From contig CAXKVV010001596.1 of assembly GCA_964058805.1 (NCBI GenBank), positions 1 through 33,221 on the forward strand: 33,221 nt of DNA. The letters are read 5' to 3'. The position numbers and the translations under genes were made by a program. Within the stretch, counting starts at the first letter, position 1. Every line of letters starts with the position of its first letter. The DNA is from Schoenoplectus triqueter. Lineage: Eukaryota > Streptophyta > Magnoliopsida > Poales > Cyperaceae. A model generated the notes under the pieces. The model worked only from the letters and a program-made list of their open reading frames with translations, made no database searches and had not been told where the DNA came from. Of this stretch, positions 10,172 through 21,963 are shown piece by piece.

Positions 10172-11284
10172 GGTCCGTTTGGCACCCAATGGAATAGCAA
10201 AAAGTTGGAATAGAATAGCTATTTCGATGAATTAATTTGCCAAACGAATTTTAGACTAAGTAGAAGAGTGTGGAATAGTGCTAATCCGGTATACCAACTT
10301 ATAGGTGGAATACCGGATTAGCTCTCGTCGGAATAGCGATTATTGTTTGATTATATTATATTATATTATTATATTATGATTAAGTTTAAGATTTAGTATT
10401 ATTATATTATTATATTATATTTATGATTATAATTATTATTATATTAATATTATAATTATTATTTATTATTATTATTATCATTATATTATTATTATTAAAT
10501 TATTATTATCATTATTGTTATTATATTATCGTTATCATTAGTATTATTATAAATATAATTATTTTATTATTATATTATTATGATCAAGATTATTTATTAT
10601 TATATTATTATATTATGATGATTATGATTATGATTATTATTATTAATTATTATTTTATTATGTTGTATTCTATTATTATATGTTTATTATAGTGATGATT
10701 AATTTATTATTATATTATTATATTATTATTATTATAATTATATTATTAAAATTATGATTACTTATTATTATATTATTATAATTATGATTGTAATTATAAT
10801 TTTTTTATTATTATATTACTATATTATGATTATGATTATATTTTTATTATTATATTATTATGATTATGATTATGACTATAATTATTATTATCATGATTAT
10901 GATTATGATTATTATATTATTATAATTATGATTTTAATTATAATTTTTTATTATTATATTACTATATTATGAATATGTTTATATTTTTATTATATTACTA
11001 TTATAATATTATTATTTATTATGATTATTTTTTATTACTTTATTATTATTATTATCTTACTATTATGATTATTATTTTACTATTATTATTATCATCATCA
11101 TTATTAGTATCATAATTATTCATATTTGAACTATTCTGAGTAACAACTGCCAAACGATATTTTCGCTCTTCCGAATAGTCAAGAATACCACTCTTCTACC
11201 ACTCTTCCAAAAAAAATACTATTCTATCACTCTTCCAAAATTATCACTCTTCCAAAGCTATTCCTTGATTTGCCAAACGGACCC
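10172..11284 (+). mobile_element. Transposon-like element carrying a long ATT array, copy A
   Basis: 1113-bp element with ends GGGTCCGTTTGGCA and its complement TGCCAAACGGACCC. The left arm (about 170 bp) contains a perfect 12-bp inverted repeat, CTAATCCGGTAT (10281-10292) and ATACCGGATTAG (10310-10321). The middle, about 10342-11112, is almost only ATT/ATG-type trinucleotides. The right arm (about 170 bp) has four ACTCTTC(C/T)A words. Copy B at 30.5 kb has the same order, so arms and array belong together. The end sequence resembles Tourist-like (PIF/Harbinger) MITEs, but the flanks (AAT / TTA) do not form a clear 3-bp duplication. A 72-codon frame in the array is low complexity. Confidence 0.8.
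10342..11112. repeat. Imperfect (ATT)n microsatellite inside copy A
   Basis: About 770 bp of TTA/ATT units, interrupted by ATG/GAT, TATATTA and AATT units. Very low complexity on both strands. Confidence 0.9.
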
Positions 11285-12049
11285 TTATATTGGTCCTAGA
11301 ATAAGTCGTGATGTGGTACAACTAGAGTTTTTAAATAAAATAAAGTGTTACATTGTTTGGGTTATTTATCCAACTTAACATATTTATTTTAGCATTTTTT
11401 CGGTTTACTGAAAATTAATTATAAAGAAAGTCTTACTAATGCTGTGGTTCTTAAATTATTTTTTCTACATGAGGAATCGCAAATGTTGTATTTTTTTTAT
11501 TTTCTTTATTTTTTTGTGGCATGCTGCTCTTGTACCATGTCACATTATTGCAAATTACAAAACAAATTGGGTCCGATTATAAATGTTTTTCCTTCTGAGT
11601 TCGAAAGTCTGTCAAAATCTGTCCTCAATCAATTTTTTGTGATGATTATATTTCGATCACGAGACTCCTTTTATGAAAACAAATTCTTAACCGACTGCAA
11701 TAAATGCAATTATTAAAATTCCATATGTTTAATTATATAATTTATATTTCAAAATTCTGCTCAATTTTAATGACTATTTCTACTGTGAATCAAAATTTTA
11801 TTATAGATTAAGAGATGAGATTGAATGTTGTGATTTATTAACCACTAAATTTTTTAATATATAGTATAACCGCTCAATTTTAATTATTTGGAGTTTGACA
11901 ATTTCATTAACTCGCTATATTTATGTAGTGTTAAATTCGCATCGCCTATGATACTGTAGGTGTAAAATAATTGGTTAAATTATCTGCCACATAAATTTAA
12001 AGGATATTGCCCAAATCATGATTTAATTCCAACAATCTTAATAAAATTC
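11285..12049. other. Intergenic DNA, nothing recognised
   Basis: AT-rich. One 90-codon open frame (11444-11716) shows no domain and unconvincing composition. Confidence 0.5.
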
Positions 12050-12051
12050 TA

Positions 12052-12567
12052 GGCTTAATTTTTCCATAAAACTCTTCTCTATTCTCTTATTTCTCTTTTT
12101 ACTATTGTATTTTCTTATTTCACCCTCTACTCTTCTATCTATTTTCTTATTTACCCATCAAACTTAGCCCATCTAATTAACTATCATTATCTTATTATAA
12201 TTTCATAATTAGTTCTAAATTAAAACACATCACAGTGGTGTTACGAACTTATTTCTAAATTAAATCACAAACTGTTTCTTTTGCTTCGGATTCGGGTCTC
12301 TCAAAGGGACGAGAAATTAGTGTAGTAATCAGGTACGCATGAGGTTGGCTTCTAACTTTTAATTTGATGAAATTGTATTGTCAGGGAAGAAAATCTGAAT
12401 TAATTATGGAATTTTAATAAAATAATGATAATTAATTAGATGTGGTTAGTTTGATGGGTAAATAAGAAAATAGATAGAAGAGTAGAGGGAGAAATAAAAA
12501 AATAAAAGTTTAAAAGGAAAACTAAAAAAAATAGAGAAGAGTTGAAGGGTATAGAAAAAATTAAGCC
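12052..12567. mobile_element. 516-bp foldback element flanked by TA
   Basis: The ends GGCTTAATTTTT and AAAAATTAAGCC are flanked by TA on both sides (12050-12051, 12568-12569), as in Tc1/mariner-type insertions. Arms are about 155 bp. For example, CTACTCTTCTATCTATTTTC and TTATTTACCCATCAAACT on the left mirror AGTTTGATGGGTAAATAA and its flank on the right. The unique 200-bp centre includes GGATTCGGGTCTCTCAAAGG. No transposase frame, so non-autonomous. Confidence 0.78.
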
Positions 12568-12769
12568 TAAATTAAATAGTTATATATTGCATATGTACAA
12601 TACTCTAAAGGTTCTGAGTTATGATACAGAGTTTTGTGTTACGGGGTTACGCTTATTAATGTAGTCATCGATATTGAGTTATTATGCATATTATATAAAG
12701 TTATTATGTATGTTAATGCTTTTATTGTATTATTTATTTGTATAGTATCTAGTTGATACCATTAATATG

Positions 12770-13018
12770 CATAATTCTTAATACATAAAGAGAGTTAAAC
12801 TATTATGTTTTTCAACCATACCCCATTATTACTTTTCTTCATCATTTATTTTGTTTAAATCTTTTCATCTTTTTGACATCCAAGAGTTCATATAATAGTT
12901 TCTCTCTCCTCATTTAAAATAATGTGCATAATATATTTAAAGTGAAACTTAACTCTTACAATCTTACAATGATTCAATTTTTTATATGATCATTTATAGA
13001 TTATTATGTGTTTAATTA
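12770..13018 (-). repeat. Dispersed repeat P, copy 1
   Basis: The reverse complement reads AATTAAACACATAATAATCT, then GATCATATAAAAAA, TTATTTTAAATGAGGAGAGA, TTTAAACAAAATAAAT and TTTAACTCT, in the same order as at 16312-16540. No coding sequence. Class unknown. Confidence 0.65.
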
Positions 13019-13020
13019 TA

Positions 13021-13076
<56 letters not shown>

Positions 13077-13078
13077 TA
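13021..13078. repeat. (ATT)n microsatellite
   Basis: Nearly pure TTA/ATT repeat of about 58 bp with CATT interruptions at the right end. It sits directly beside dispersed repeat P, whose other copy also has an AATAATAATAAT run at the same end. Confidence 0.9.
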
Positions 13079-14044
13079 CTTGACATATTTATTTTAGCAT
13101 TGTTTCGATCCCAGCTATGAATGTATATTTCTACTAAAATCATATCACTTCCCTATTTTTTATTATTTTTTTATCAAAAAAAATCTGTCAAAACTCAGAA
13201 GACATCTAGAAAGTGTTCTTGATATTAGCTTTAGTGATTTAGTGAGAAAGATACAATAATATTTTTAGTGATTCTTTAAAAATGAGAATGTTCTATTGGA
13301 AGAAATTTACTAAGGAGACGATTCAAAAGGTCCTATAGAGTTATAAACTGTCATTTTTTAATTTCCCCTTGTGTATCACATGAGCTCACTTACGTATTGA
13401 AGTAGGCTAATTTTCATTTTTTTTTTAACTATATAAACAATTTCGTTTATTTATTTTTTATAAAACATCAATAATCAAAATAAAATGAAATGGAGGCATT
13501 ATCCCTATTTTTGTCTCAAAAAACAATATGGCCAAAAGCCCAATTACAGGAAATGGAAGCTTATTGTGATCATTATATGCGTTATAACAATTAAACGTTA
13601 ATGTTTTTTTTCCCATAATTATCAAGGAATGCTTACTCTTCACTATACAAGATCAAATTTGATAGGAGAAATTGCAGCCCCAACGACCCCACCAGTGATT
13701 CTATCAGTGTCTAATCAATAATCCTAAATTTTAAATCCTGTTGATATATAATACAAACTAACCCAGAAAATAAAAGAACGCGTATTACGTATATAATTTT
13801 GTTGTTCAATCTCATTGAACTTAATTTGAATTTGAGTCATTATTAGAACAACACTTCCCTTGAAAATCACTATCGGACACTTGTTTCGTGTCCCAATTCC
13901 CAAAAAAAAAAAATCATGATGATATATCGATGTTGCATCTACAGCATTCGCATTTAAATATTAAGGCTCTCAGATATTCTGAATTTCTGATATTCACAAC
14001 TTTTGAGTGCTGCTGGACAGGCGAATAGGAATATATTCAGAAGT
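13079..14044. other. Intergenic DNA, nothing recognised
   Basis: AT-rich spacer. A 61-codon minus-strand frame at 13458-13643 has no recognisable features. Confidence 0.5.
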
Positions 14045-14330
14045 TAATTCGGAAAATATTTGACGAAGTTAAAAATTTAATATTTAGATATAATATAGAT
14101 ATAATTCGAGAATAGTTTATTTTATATAATATTAATGAAATATATATTATAATGATAAAATATAAATTTTTATTTTAAATAATATATAATATATTTTTTT
14201 GCTAAATAATTCATAAATAAAATATTTTTTTATTAAGAAACACTATTAAACTGATTATTCATAAAACATGAAAAACGAATTAGAAAAACGAATTATTGAC
14301 CGATAGTTTGCGAATCTTATCAATATGAAT
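14045..14330 (+). repeat. Dispersed repeat Q, copy 1
   Basis: It shares ordered words with 19955-20240: TATAATATAGATATAATTCG, TATATTATAATGATAA, AAATAATATATAATATATTT, AAATAATTCATAAATAAAA and ATTATTCATAAAACAT. Both copies point the same way. Not recognised as a named family and no open frame seen. Confidence 0.6.
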
Positions 14331-16311
14331 AGAAATAGGTGATCATATTGACATGCTTCAATTAAGGCACAGCCGCACAGAGACGCAGTCAAAAGAGCAG
14401 TAAATACTAAATAGTAAATAGTTGTTGAGAAGTGTCTTTTATATAGAAACTAGAAAGAAAGTTTGGGAGGAAAAGATACGATCATTGAAAATGCTCGTGA
14501 TGTATCAAATCAAAATCGTGATAACGAGATAGAGAGAGATTGAGAAACAGGCACCAAACAGTGATCAGTATAACTCTCTTCCTGTTGTCTCGCATTTCTT
14601 CGATGGAATTTTTCAGAAAAAAATGAATTTAATTTTTGGAGGTAAAAGTACCCAATTTTAGAGGAAATATACACACAAATTATTTTGTTGGTGCAGAAAT
14701 GAATTAATTTTTGGAGGTAAAATGAATTATTTTTTCTGTATTTTTTTGTTGCTGAAGACGAAACTATTTCCAAGTCATAATTAAGACCTTTTGATTTATT
14801 TTCATATTTTCTTTTTTTGGTTCTGAGCTTGCCTGTGCTGGGAGGAATTTCCCCACTAACATTAATGGCTAAAATATAAATCCTGAGAGCAATATTTATA
14901 TTTCCGGAGGACTTGAGAAATTAAAATGTTATAGTAGAGTGTAACGTTGTAAAGACAATTTAGTGCGCCAACAATTTGTAGGGACGAGAGCAGAGCAAGG
15001 CACATTACACTACCCTGAATGACATGTTTTAAAATATTAAAAGTGAAAAACTTGGTAATAAAAATTCTATAAACTAGGAGACGAAAACATAATACTTATT
15101 TCGAAGGAACATAAATACAAACAAAAATAGTAATTATTTCCATTTTGTTGTAAATTGTAAAAAGGTAGCAATCTTAAACTTTGTTTTACCATTTTCACCC
15201 TTTTTGAATTATAATATGATTTTGTTTTTGTTTTCTTGGATTTTTATTCAGTTTGTGAAACAAAGAGAATTTTCTTGCTATTTTTATTTCTACTTTTTTT
15301 TATCAGTACTTAATTTTTAATACAATACAAGTATTAGTACTAAATGAACCAATTAATATTTATTCATGGAAGTATAAATTACATCACTAACATGACAAAA
15401 TGAATATAATTAATACCTACTGATTGAAGTATTAAACTTAATAAAACATCATATAATATGTGTAACTAACGTTTTAGGGGGGGAAAAGCTAACTAATTAT
15501 ATGGTTTTCTATTGTGTAATTCATAATACATTAAAAGATTAGACTTCTAAGCCTTCCAACTACACCACATCATTGATGTTTTGTATTGCTGATTTTATCT
15601 ATATATCTTCATCTACCTGAATATGATAATCCACAGATAGTTTTCTGTATTCTAATTTAAAATAGATGATAATATTTCTAAGATAACATTAAACTTCTTT
15701 CAATTATTCCATATAAATTATCATGTAATTAATTTTACTATTATTGTTATTATTTATATACCTTTAGCATTTAAAATAATCGTATTTAAAGTTTTCTTAT
15801 ATAGAATAATTATTGAAAATATTTCAAAATTTATATCTCTAATTGTTAATTCTTTTCCGAGTCGAAGCCCAAGAGAAATATAATATTAATAGAGGTTACA
15901 CTGTAGCTATTGAAATTTAAATTGAACTAAATGCTGTGTCAACTCAATTTGAAAATTACTTGAACAATCATGGCAATCTTATCGATTTATACCCAAAAAT
16001 TAGCTGGTTAAAGAACATCTCAATCGAAATCTTCCATTAACTAGCAAGACTGTTTAAAAATATTAAAATTCTCAAACTAAGAGGATTTCTTTTAGAAGAG
16101 CAAGGAGAAGGTGCATGCCGCAATTTAATGGAAGAGTTTATGATCGTTTGCGTCGTATAGGACAAGTCTGAATGTCTGATCGTGTGTGCCCAAATAATTT
16201 ACTATTTTGAAATCGTAAAAGAAACGTTATATTTGAATCCAATAATAGGCATGGACTAGCTAGCGTACTATGCAGAAATTTAATAATAATAATGATTTGG
16301 GCACATAATGA
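14331..16311. other. Intergenic DNA without a supported gene
   Basis: About 2 kb, AT-rich. A short partial duplication (GAATTTAATTTTTGGAGGTA near 14625 and GAATTAATTTTTGGAGGTAA near 14701, about 76 bp apart) was noted. No gene features. Confidence 0.45.
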
Positions 16312-16540
16312 TAATTAAACACATAATGATCTATAAAGGATCATATAAAAAAAGTTGAAATCATTTTAAGAGTTAATACACATATTATTTTAAATGAAGA
16401 GAGATAAACTATTTTATATAAGCCTTTGAATTCAAAAAAATGAAGAGATTCAAACAAAATAAATATTGAAAAAAAAATGATGATATGACATTTAAAGAAT
16501 TTGGAAGTTTAACTCTTTTTAATATATATTAAGAATCGTT
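16312..16540 (+). repeat. Dispersed repeat P, copy 2
   Basis: Inverted relative to the copy at 12770-13018. Shared words are AATTAAACACATAATGATCT, GGATCATATAAAAAAA, TTATTTTAAATGAAGAGAGA, TTCAAACAAAATAAAT and GTTTAACTCTTTTTAAT. Preceded by an AATAATAATAAT run. Confidence 0.65.
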
Positions 16541-17078
16541 TGCAAATGCTTTTAGAAAAGGATTATTATTTATTAAATTTATTAAATATTAACTGCAGAA
16601 CACTGTGGATAAGAGTTAGTTATGCGGATAATTAAACTGAGGAAAATATATTTTCCCATTTCATAAATAAAATGACTGTTAATGAATATGCCAATATATA
16701 TGGTATATAGTGGATAATATGTCTCTTATATATAGTTTCTTAAATTACTCTAAGTTTACAACTGAAAATCCAATGAAACAAATAGCAAATAAATAAAATA
16801 TATATTACTTTAACTCGTTATATTAGACGTTACGCTTATGGACCGGGGTTCGTTGTTATTAACAGAACATGTATTTCTAAATTGATAAAATTATATAACA
16901 TTATAGAAATTATAAGTCCCATCATAATATTAAAAATTTATACAGACGTGTATATTTGACTCTGAATTAATCAAATCATTATAAAAAATGTTCCCATGAG
17001 AAGAATTTTAACACCTCTTGATGCCCAAAAGAACGAATATAAAGTACCATTGTATCCGTTATATATTAATATGTTATA
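16541..17078. other. Intergenic DNA, nothing recognised
   Basis: AT-rich spacer without open frames, RNA genes or repeats that I could identify. Confidence 0.5.
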
Positions 17079-17479
17079 GAGGTAGGCTATGGTGCTATGC
17101 ATAGTTAATGATAAAATTTGCTATAGATTCAAATATATAGTTAAATTATCTCTAAATATTAATTTATGAGTCTCAATAAATTCATTATATCAAAATATGA
17201 TGGGATATAAAAAAATTCTATTTTTTAAATTTTCTAAGTATTAGTTTTGGATTTTTAAAAATGATCTAGAAATATATATTATTATTGAATCATCTTAAAA
17301 AAATCCAAAATTAATACTTAAAAAATTCAAAAAATAGAAAAATTATATATATCCCATCATATTTTGATATAAATTTTTTATTGAGATTCATAAATTAAAA
17401 TTTAAAGATGATTTATCTATATTTTTTAGTCCATAACAAATTTAATTCATTAATTACGCATAATACTATAGTCTAACTC
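17079..17479. mobile_element. Foldback MITE, family F1, copy 2
   Basis: 401-bp element bounded by TA (17077-17078, 17480-17481). Ends are GAGGTAGGCTATGGTGC and, read from the right, GAGTTAGACTATAGTAT. Arms are about 180 bp. ATATCAAAATATGATGGGAT and TTTTCTAAGTATTAGTTTTG on the left recur as complements on the right. The loop near 17265-17285 is short. TA flanks suggest Tc1/mariner-type transposition. Confidence 0.78.
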
Positions 17480-18026
17480 TATATCATACTTAATTATCTG
17501 CATATTGAAAATACATCGACAATATTTTATCGAACAGTGGCATCTAACTGATAGCGATCCTATAAAGTATATTTCAAACAATATTGTTACTCGAATAAAA
17601 TGTACAATTACCAATTTATTGATAAGTAATCAAACTGCATTGAACAATCAAATCACAAGTGTCACCTATAAAGTGCTATGAAGTATATAAACAATGATGA
17701 TATATTAAATAAAGATTAGTGGAGTGTGTATGTGTGTTATCAGGTTTCTTAGACCAATACTCACGGAAGCTGTGATCCGTAACGTTAACTTTCCTTTTTC
17801 TTTGCATTTTACTCCTTGTGCTACACCTGCGCTCATTTATTTCCAAATACGTCTAGGCCTCACTAATTACTGAGTATTTATATTTGTCATTGGACAAATA
17901 TAAATCAAAGTATTTGGATTGAAAATTTTGAAGATCAGTGATTTTTTTTTGTGTGTGGGGGGGGGGGGGTATACTTGTTTATATAAAAAAAAATGGTTGA
18001 ATTGATCATACATATAATGTTATATA
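17480..18026. other. Spacer with a 13-G run
   Basis: AT-rich DNA between two F1 copies. It contains GTGTGT followed by 13 G (17957-17969). No gene. Confidence 0.55.
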
Positions 18027-18436
18027 GAGTTAGATTGTTATGAAAACGTTTGCATTTCAAATTCAAGTACATACGGTTCAAATTTTATCGTAACACATCT
18101 TAAATTCAAATTTATCATTCTCATTAAATTCTTCATATCAAAATATTAGGAGATACAAAAATTTAGGGTATTTCGAGTTTTCTAAGTATTTGATTTAGAT
18201 TTTTGAAAATCAGCATCAATAATTTAATAATTTATTATTATTTTAGTACTGATTTTTAAAAATCCAAAATAAATACTTAGAAAACTCGAAATACCCCAAA
18301 TTTTTGTATCCCTCAATATTTTAATATGAAGAGTTTAATGAGCATGATAATTTTAAATTTCGGATGTGTTACGATAAAATTTAAGCTGTATGCACTTAAG
18401 CTCAAAATGCAAATATTTTCACAATAATCTATAATA
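18027..18436. mobile_element. Foldback MITE, family F1, copy 3
   Basis: About 410 bp with arms of ~185 bp around a ~45-bp loop. GTATTTCGAGTTTTCTAAGT on the left and its exact complement on the right are perfectly paired, as are most of TTTTATCGTAACACATC and ATACAAAAATTT. The left end, GAGTTAGATTGTTATG after TA, matches the ends of copy 2. The arms here are the least diverged of the three copies. Confidence 0.8.
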
Positions 18437-18609
18437 TATATATAACTTACCATACTAAAATAACAAAATCAGCAACATTTCTTCAAGCTGAATATTAATT
18501 GTCGTCACGCCTCCGCCGCCGCTGATGACTCAAATAAGCAAGAGCATTTTTATACGAAAAGTAATGACTTTATAATGGATACGTATCACTGCACAAACAA
18601 ACTCAGGCT

Positions 18610-19172
18610 TGTGATTTAATTCGGTTCGGTTCGGACTTGAGCTAATTTGATTTGAGTTAATTTGATTCGAGCTAATATAACTCAATAATTAAATGAGATG
18701 AGGTTGAGTTGAGGTTGACTCAAATAATAATAATTTATATATATATATATTTTTATATCAAACTCTAATTTAATAATTTATCTCTCGTTATCTCCAATCA
18801 TTTTACCATCTCAATGGCTTAACGACTTTTTTTTACTCACCCGTGATTCGACTCGTATATCTGACTCGGTAGTTTTTTACTGGTCCATCTATACAAATTA
18901 GTGCAGCAAAAAATCATTGAAAACATAATTTATTGATATAATAATTTTGTATCAACTCATATACCAATCTTGTAGATGTATCGATCTTGTAGTTTATAGA
19001 TGTACTAAATCTAAATGTTAAATCATACATTGGCTCATAAGTTAGCTCGAATAGTAACAAGCGGAGTTTGAACTAAAATTTTGAGCTCGAAACGTTTCGC
19101 AAGCTCAATTCCACGAGCCTAACTTTAACTAAGTTCAACTTGCTTGAACTCGAATCGTTTGCGGCCCTATAC
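18610..19172 (-). repeat. Dispersed repeat with TAGGGC(C/T)G end, copy 2
   Basis: On the minus strand it begins ATAGGGCCGCAAACGATTCG near 19172, followed by GAGTTCAAGCAAGTTGAAC and GCTCG/GAGCT words. It ends in GAACCGAACCGAATTAAA near 18610. Same style and orientation as 9155-9697. The 5' end resembles Ac-like hAT termini. Degenerate, no open frame. Confidence 0.45.
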
Positions 19173-19954
19173 AGGATGCGCGAATCTGCACCAACTTAAG
19201 GACTTACACAAATATATATATCGTGGGACCTATATTAATCAGGATAATATTTGCCCAAAAAAGTATATTAATCAGAATAATATTCTATAGTGAATTATTC
19301 TCAGCCTCTGAGGGAAATTATATAGTGCGCATTAACTTTAATTTCACGCACAACTAAGCTTTGTTTTGGTTCAACTAATCCATATCTTGTTCCCCAGGCT
19401 TTGCCACTAGCCCACTTGAAATGATTCAGATTCCTTGTGCAAATCATCTGCATTTTTTGCTGAAATGGAGATCACCTCAATCTTTAATATTTCCCTTGCT
19501 GGATATTAATATTACCAATTACAATATTATCGTTTATATTTTAGATATGATGTTTGTTAATTTGATTGTGAATTATATAAAATTTATAACTACGATTTGT
19601 ATCAAATAAACTAAAAGATTATCTAATCAAATAAAAAAATTCAAACCAATACTGCTAGCTTAGTTGGGTTGAGTAGCATATTAGGTCTGATTGGTTAATA
19701 CTTAACTCTTATTGTCAGCGAAAAAAATATTAAAAAATAATTGTTCATCGCTGAGAGAAAAAAAAATTTCATTTCCAAGTCACCTACAAATAAATATCAT
19801 ATCGTGGCTTGCACGTAAGTTTTATAATGCTTGTGTTAAGTGTGAACATATATAAACATTAATTTATTAGCGATTTATTTTCATATAAGTATGATTGATA
19901 CTTGCAACTGCAGGTGATATAGGTGGCGTGCGTGACCATAGTTCTTGATTTAAA
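19173..19954. other. Intergenic DNA, nothing recognised
   Basis: A 62-codon frame (19421-19609) has no known domain. No RNA gene motif found. Confidence 0.45.
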
Positions 19955-20240
19955 AAATGTTTGGCGAGGTGAAAAATTCAACGTTCGGCTATAATACGGA
20001 TATAATTCGGGTATAGTTCGTTTCATATAATATAAATAAAAAAATATTATAATGATAACATATCAAAAACTATAAAATTTCATATAAAATAATATATAAT
20101 ATATTTTTTGCCGAATAATTCACGAATAAAAACATTTTTTTGACCCAAAAAAATACTGTATATTAAACTGACGAATTATTCGTGAAACATCTGGGTATGG
20201 GTGAAAAATAAATTAATCGTGAATAAATCACGAATCTTGT
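19955..20240 (+). repeat. Dispersed repeat Q, copy 2
   Basis: Better-preserved copy of the repeat at 14045-14330. It contains GGCTATAATACGGATATAAT, TTCGGGTATAGTTCG, AATAATATATAATATATTTT, GCCGAATAATTCACGAATAA and GACGAATTATTCGTGAAACA. The last two are rich in AATTATTCG-type inverted words. Class unknown; it could be part of a transposon or LTR. Confidence 0.6.
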
Positions 20241-21749
20241 GATTATGGAGGTGACATGTTCATTCTTAGTTAAGTTGGAGATGAAAAATTCCGGGGACAA
20301 TTAGCAACTCCCATGGAAAATAGATACTATGGGAATAATACAGAACTCCAATTAAAGAGCGCCTCCATTTTCGTGTAAAACGAAGAGAAATTAGTTATTA
20401 GTCAACCCAAACAAGATTCTTTTTACTCTGATTACCACTTGGTACACTTTACCAGACATTTGGGGTCAAATTATTTGGAGAGGGGAATTTTCATTTGTGT
20501 CCTATTAATACCTCCAAATATCGTACCCTTTTAATTTTTATTTTTGTCCTCAATGACATGGTGATATTACTTACAAACTGCAAATTGGTTCGAGTTCAAT
20601 TAGATAATTTCTCAGATTGTTCTGAAAGCAAAAGAAAAAAACGATAATTTTAAAGAGCTGGCATCACTTGACATTTTGACAATGTTAACATTATTTATTT
20701 TAGAAGTTCAAATTAAATTAAAAATAAATTTAATGTATATTATTAGATAAATGACAGTTTAAAGCTTTGAAATAGCAAATAAAAGTTCATCAAAAATCAG
20801 CAAATAAAAACTGTCAAGGAAATATATTCGGCATATTTTTACCTTTGAATGAAAAAATAAAATAAAATGAATGTCATCTCATGAAAATAAGAGATTTAAC
20901 AGAGGAAATTTGATCTGAAACAGATGCTGCGTGCCTGTGTCAGATGAACAGGGACGCAAAACATGCGCTGGTGCAGTGATGCCACATTCATTGGTTATTA
21001 TAAATTTTAACCAGATACTATTATGATGTGTAAAGTGTACGGTGCATCAAGAGAGAAATCACATGCCAAATTGACAATTCTCTTCAGACACATTCAATAT
21101 TCTATTATAATTGTATTGTATATCCATACACAACAAGTCACAACAAAGACCAGTCAAGACGAAAATGAGAATTTGATCAGTGTCAAAGACAATTTTTTCC
21201 TGTGTGTGAGATCATACATCTTACAATTTAAATGAATTTATCTTTATAATTATTAATATTTGAAATATAAATGATTTCTTTATAAATATTTAAAACTAGA
21301 TAGTTTATACTCTCATTTTATCTTTAGAAAAGCCGATTAACATGTTGTTGCATTCAAGCAATATCAGGTCATCTCTCTAACCTAATAACAATTTTGTAAC
21401 TTTCAAGAAACTTTTATGGTATGGTGAACATTTATGATCACCACCAAATCCCATTTATTATGATATCATGAGAGTTTAACTGATAGTGAAAGCAACTTTG
21501 CCACGTCATACTATTTAAGAATACATGAGAGAAAAGTTAAATTTTAGGCCATTTTACCAGTGGGTGTCAATTTAATTTGCATTTTTTAATCCAAAGTTCT
21601 AAATAAATAGAAGCACGCTGGCTTTAAATAACCAGAAACATCTAATTCTGACATCACTGTAAGCTTAAATTTCAATTTCAATTAGTTTACTTTCTCATGG
21701 TGATATAAATAAACATGTGTACATGTCAAAAGGTTGTTTATCCCTTTTC
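20241..21749. other. Intergenic DNA downstream of the DUF4378 gene
   Basis: AT-rich. A 9-bp inverted pair, TGACAGTTT and AAACTGTCA, flanks about 48 bp near 20751-20817. A 70-codon frame at 21023-21235 has no recognisable domain. Confidence 0.45.
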
Positions 21750-21755
21750 TTTATT
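21750..21755 (-). terminator. Polyadenylation signal of the DUF4378 gene
   Basis: AATAAA on the minus strand, about 209 nt beyond the stop codon, in context GAAATAAAGAAAA. A 3' UTR of about 230 nt is inferred. It contains TTTTTT runs and alternating TG/TA stretches. Confidence 0.45.
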
Positions 21756-21963
21756 TCATATAAATGAGGCACAACACTGGTTGAAGAAAAAAATCATATA
21801 CATATACATCTAAATTACAACAAAACACCTCTATGAATGCTCTAATTACTGTGGCACCATCAAAATCAACTCAACATCTTAATGTATAACAAACACACAC
21901 ATGTGAGGTAATATAATGAAAAAAAAAACAACCAATTACCTCATATTTTCACAAAAAAAATAA

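Noticed and set aside
10754..10972. 72-codon frame in the ATT array
   Set aside because: It encodes only Tyr/Ile/Leu/Met/Asp runs from the trinucleotide repeat.
11444..11716. 90-codon plus-strand frame as a gene
   Set aside because: No domain, signal or splice context, and composition follows the local AT bias.
12900..13100. The ATT run at 13021-13078 as a third ATT-array element
   Set aside because: It lacks the GGGTCCGTTTGGCA ends and the CTAATCCGG hairpin; it is a short simple repeat.
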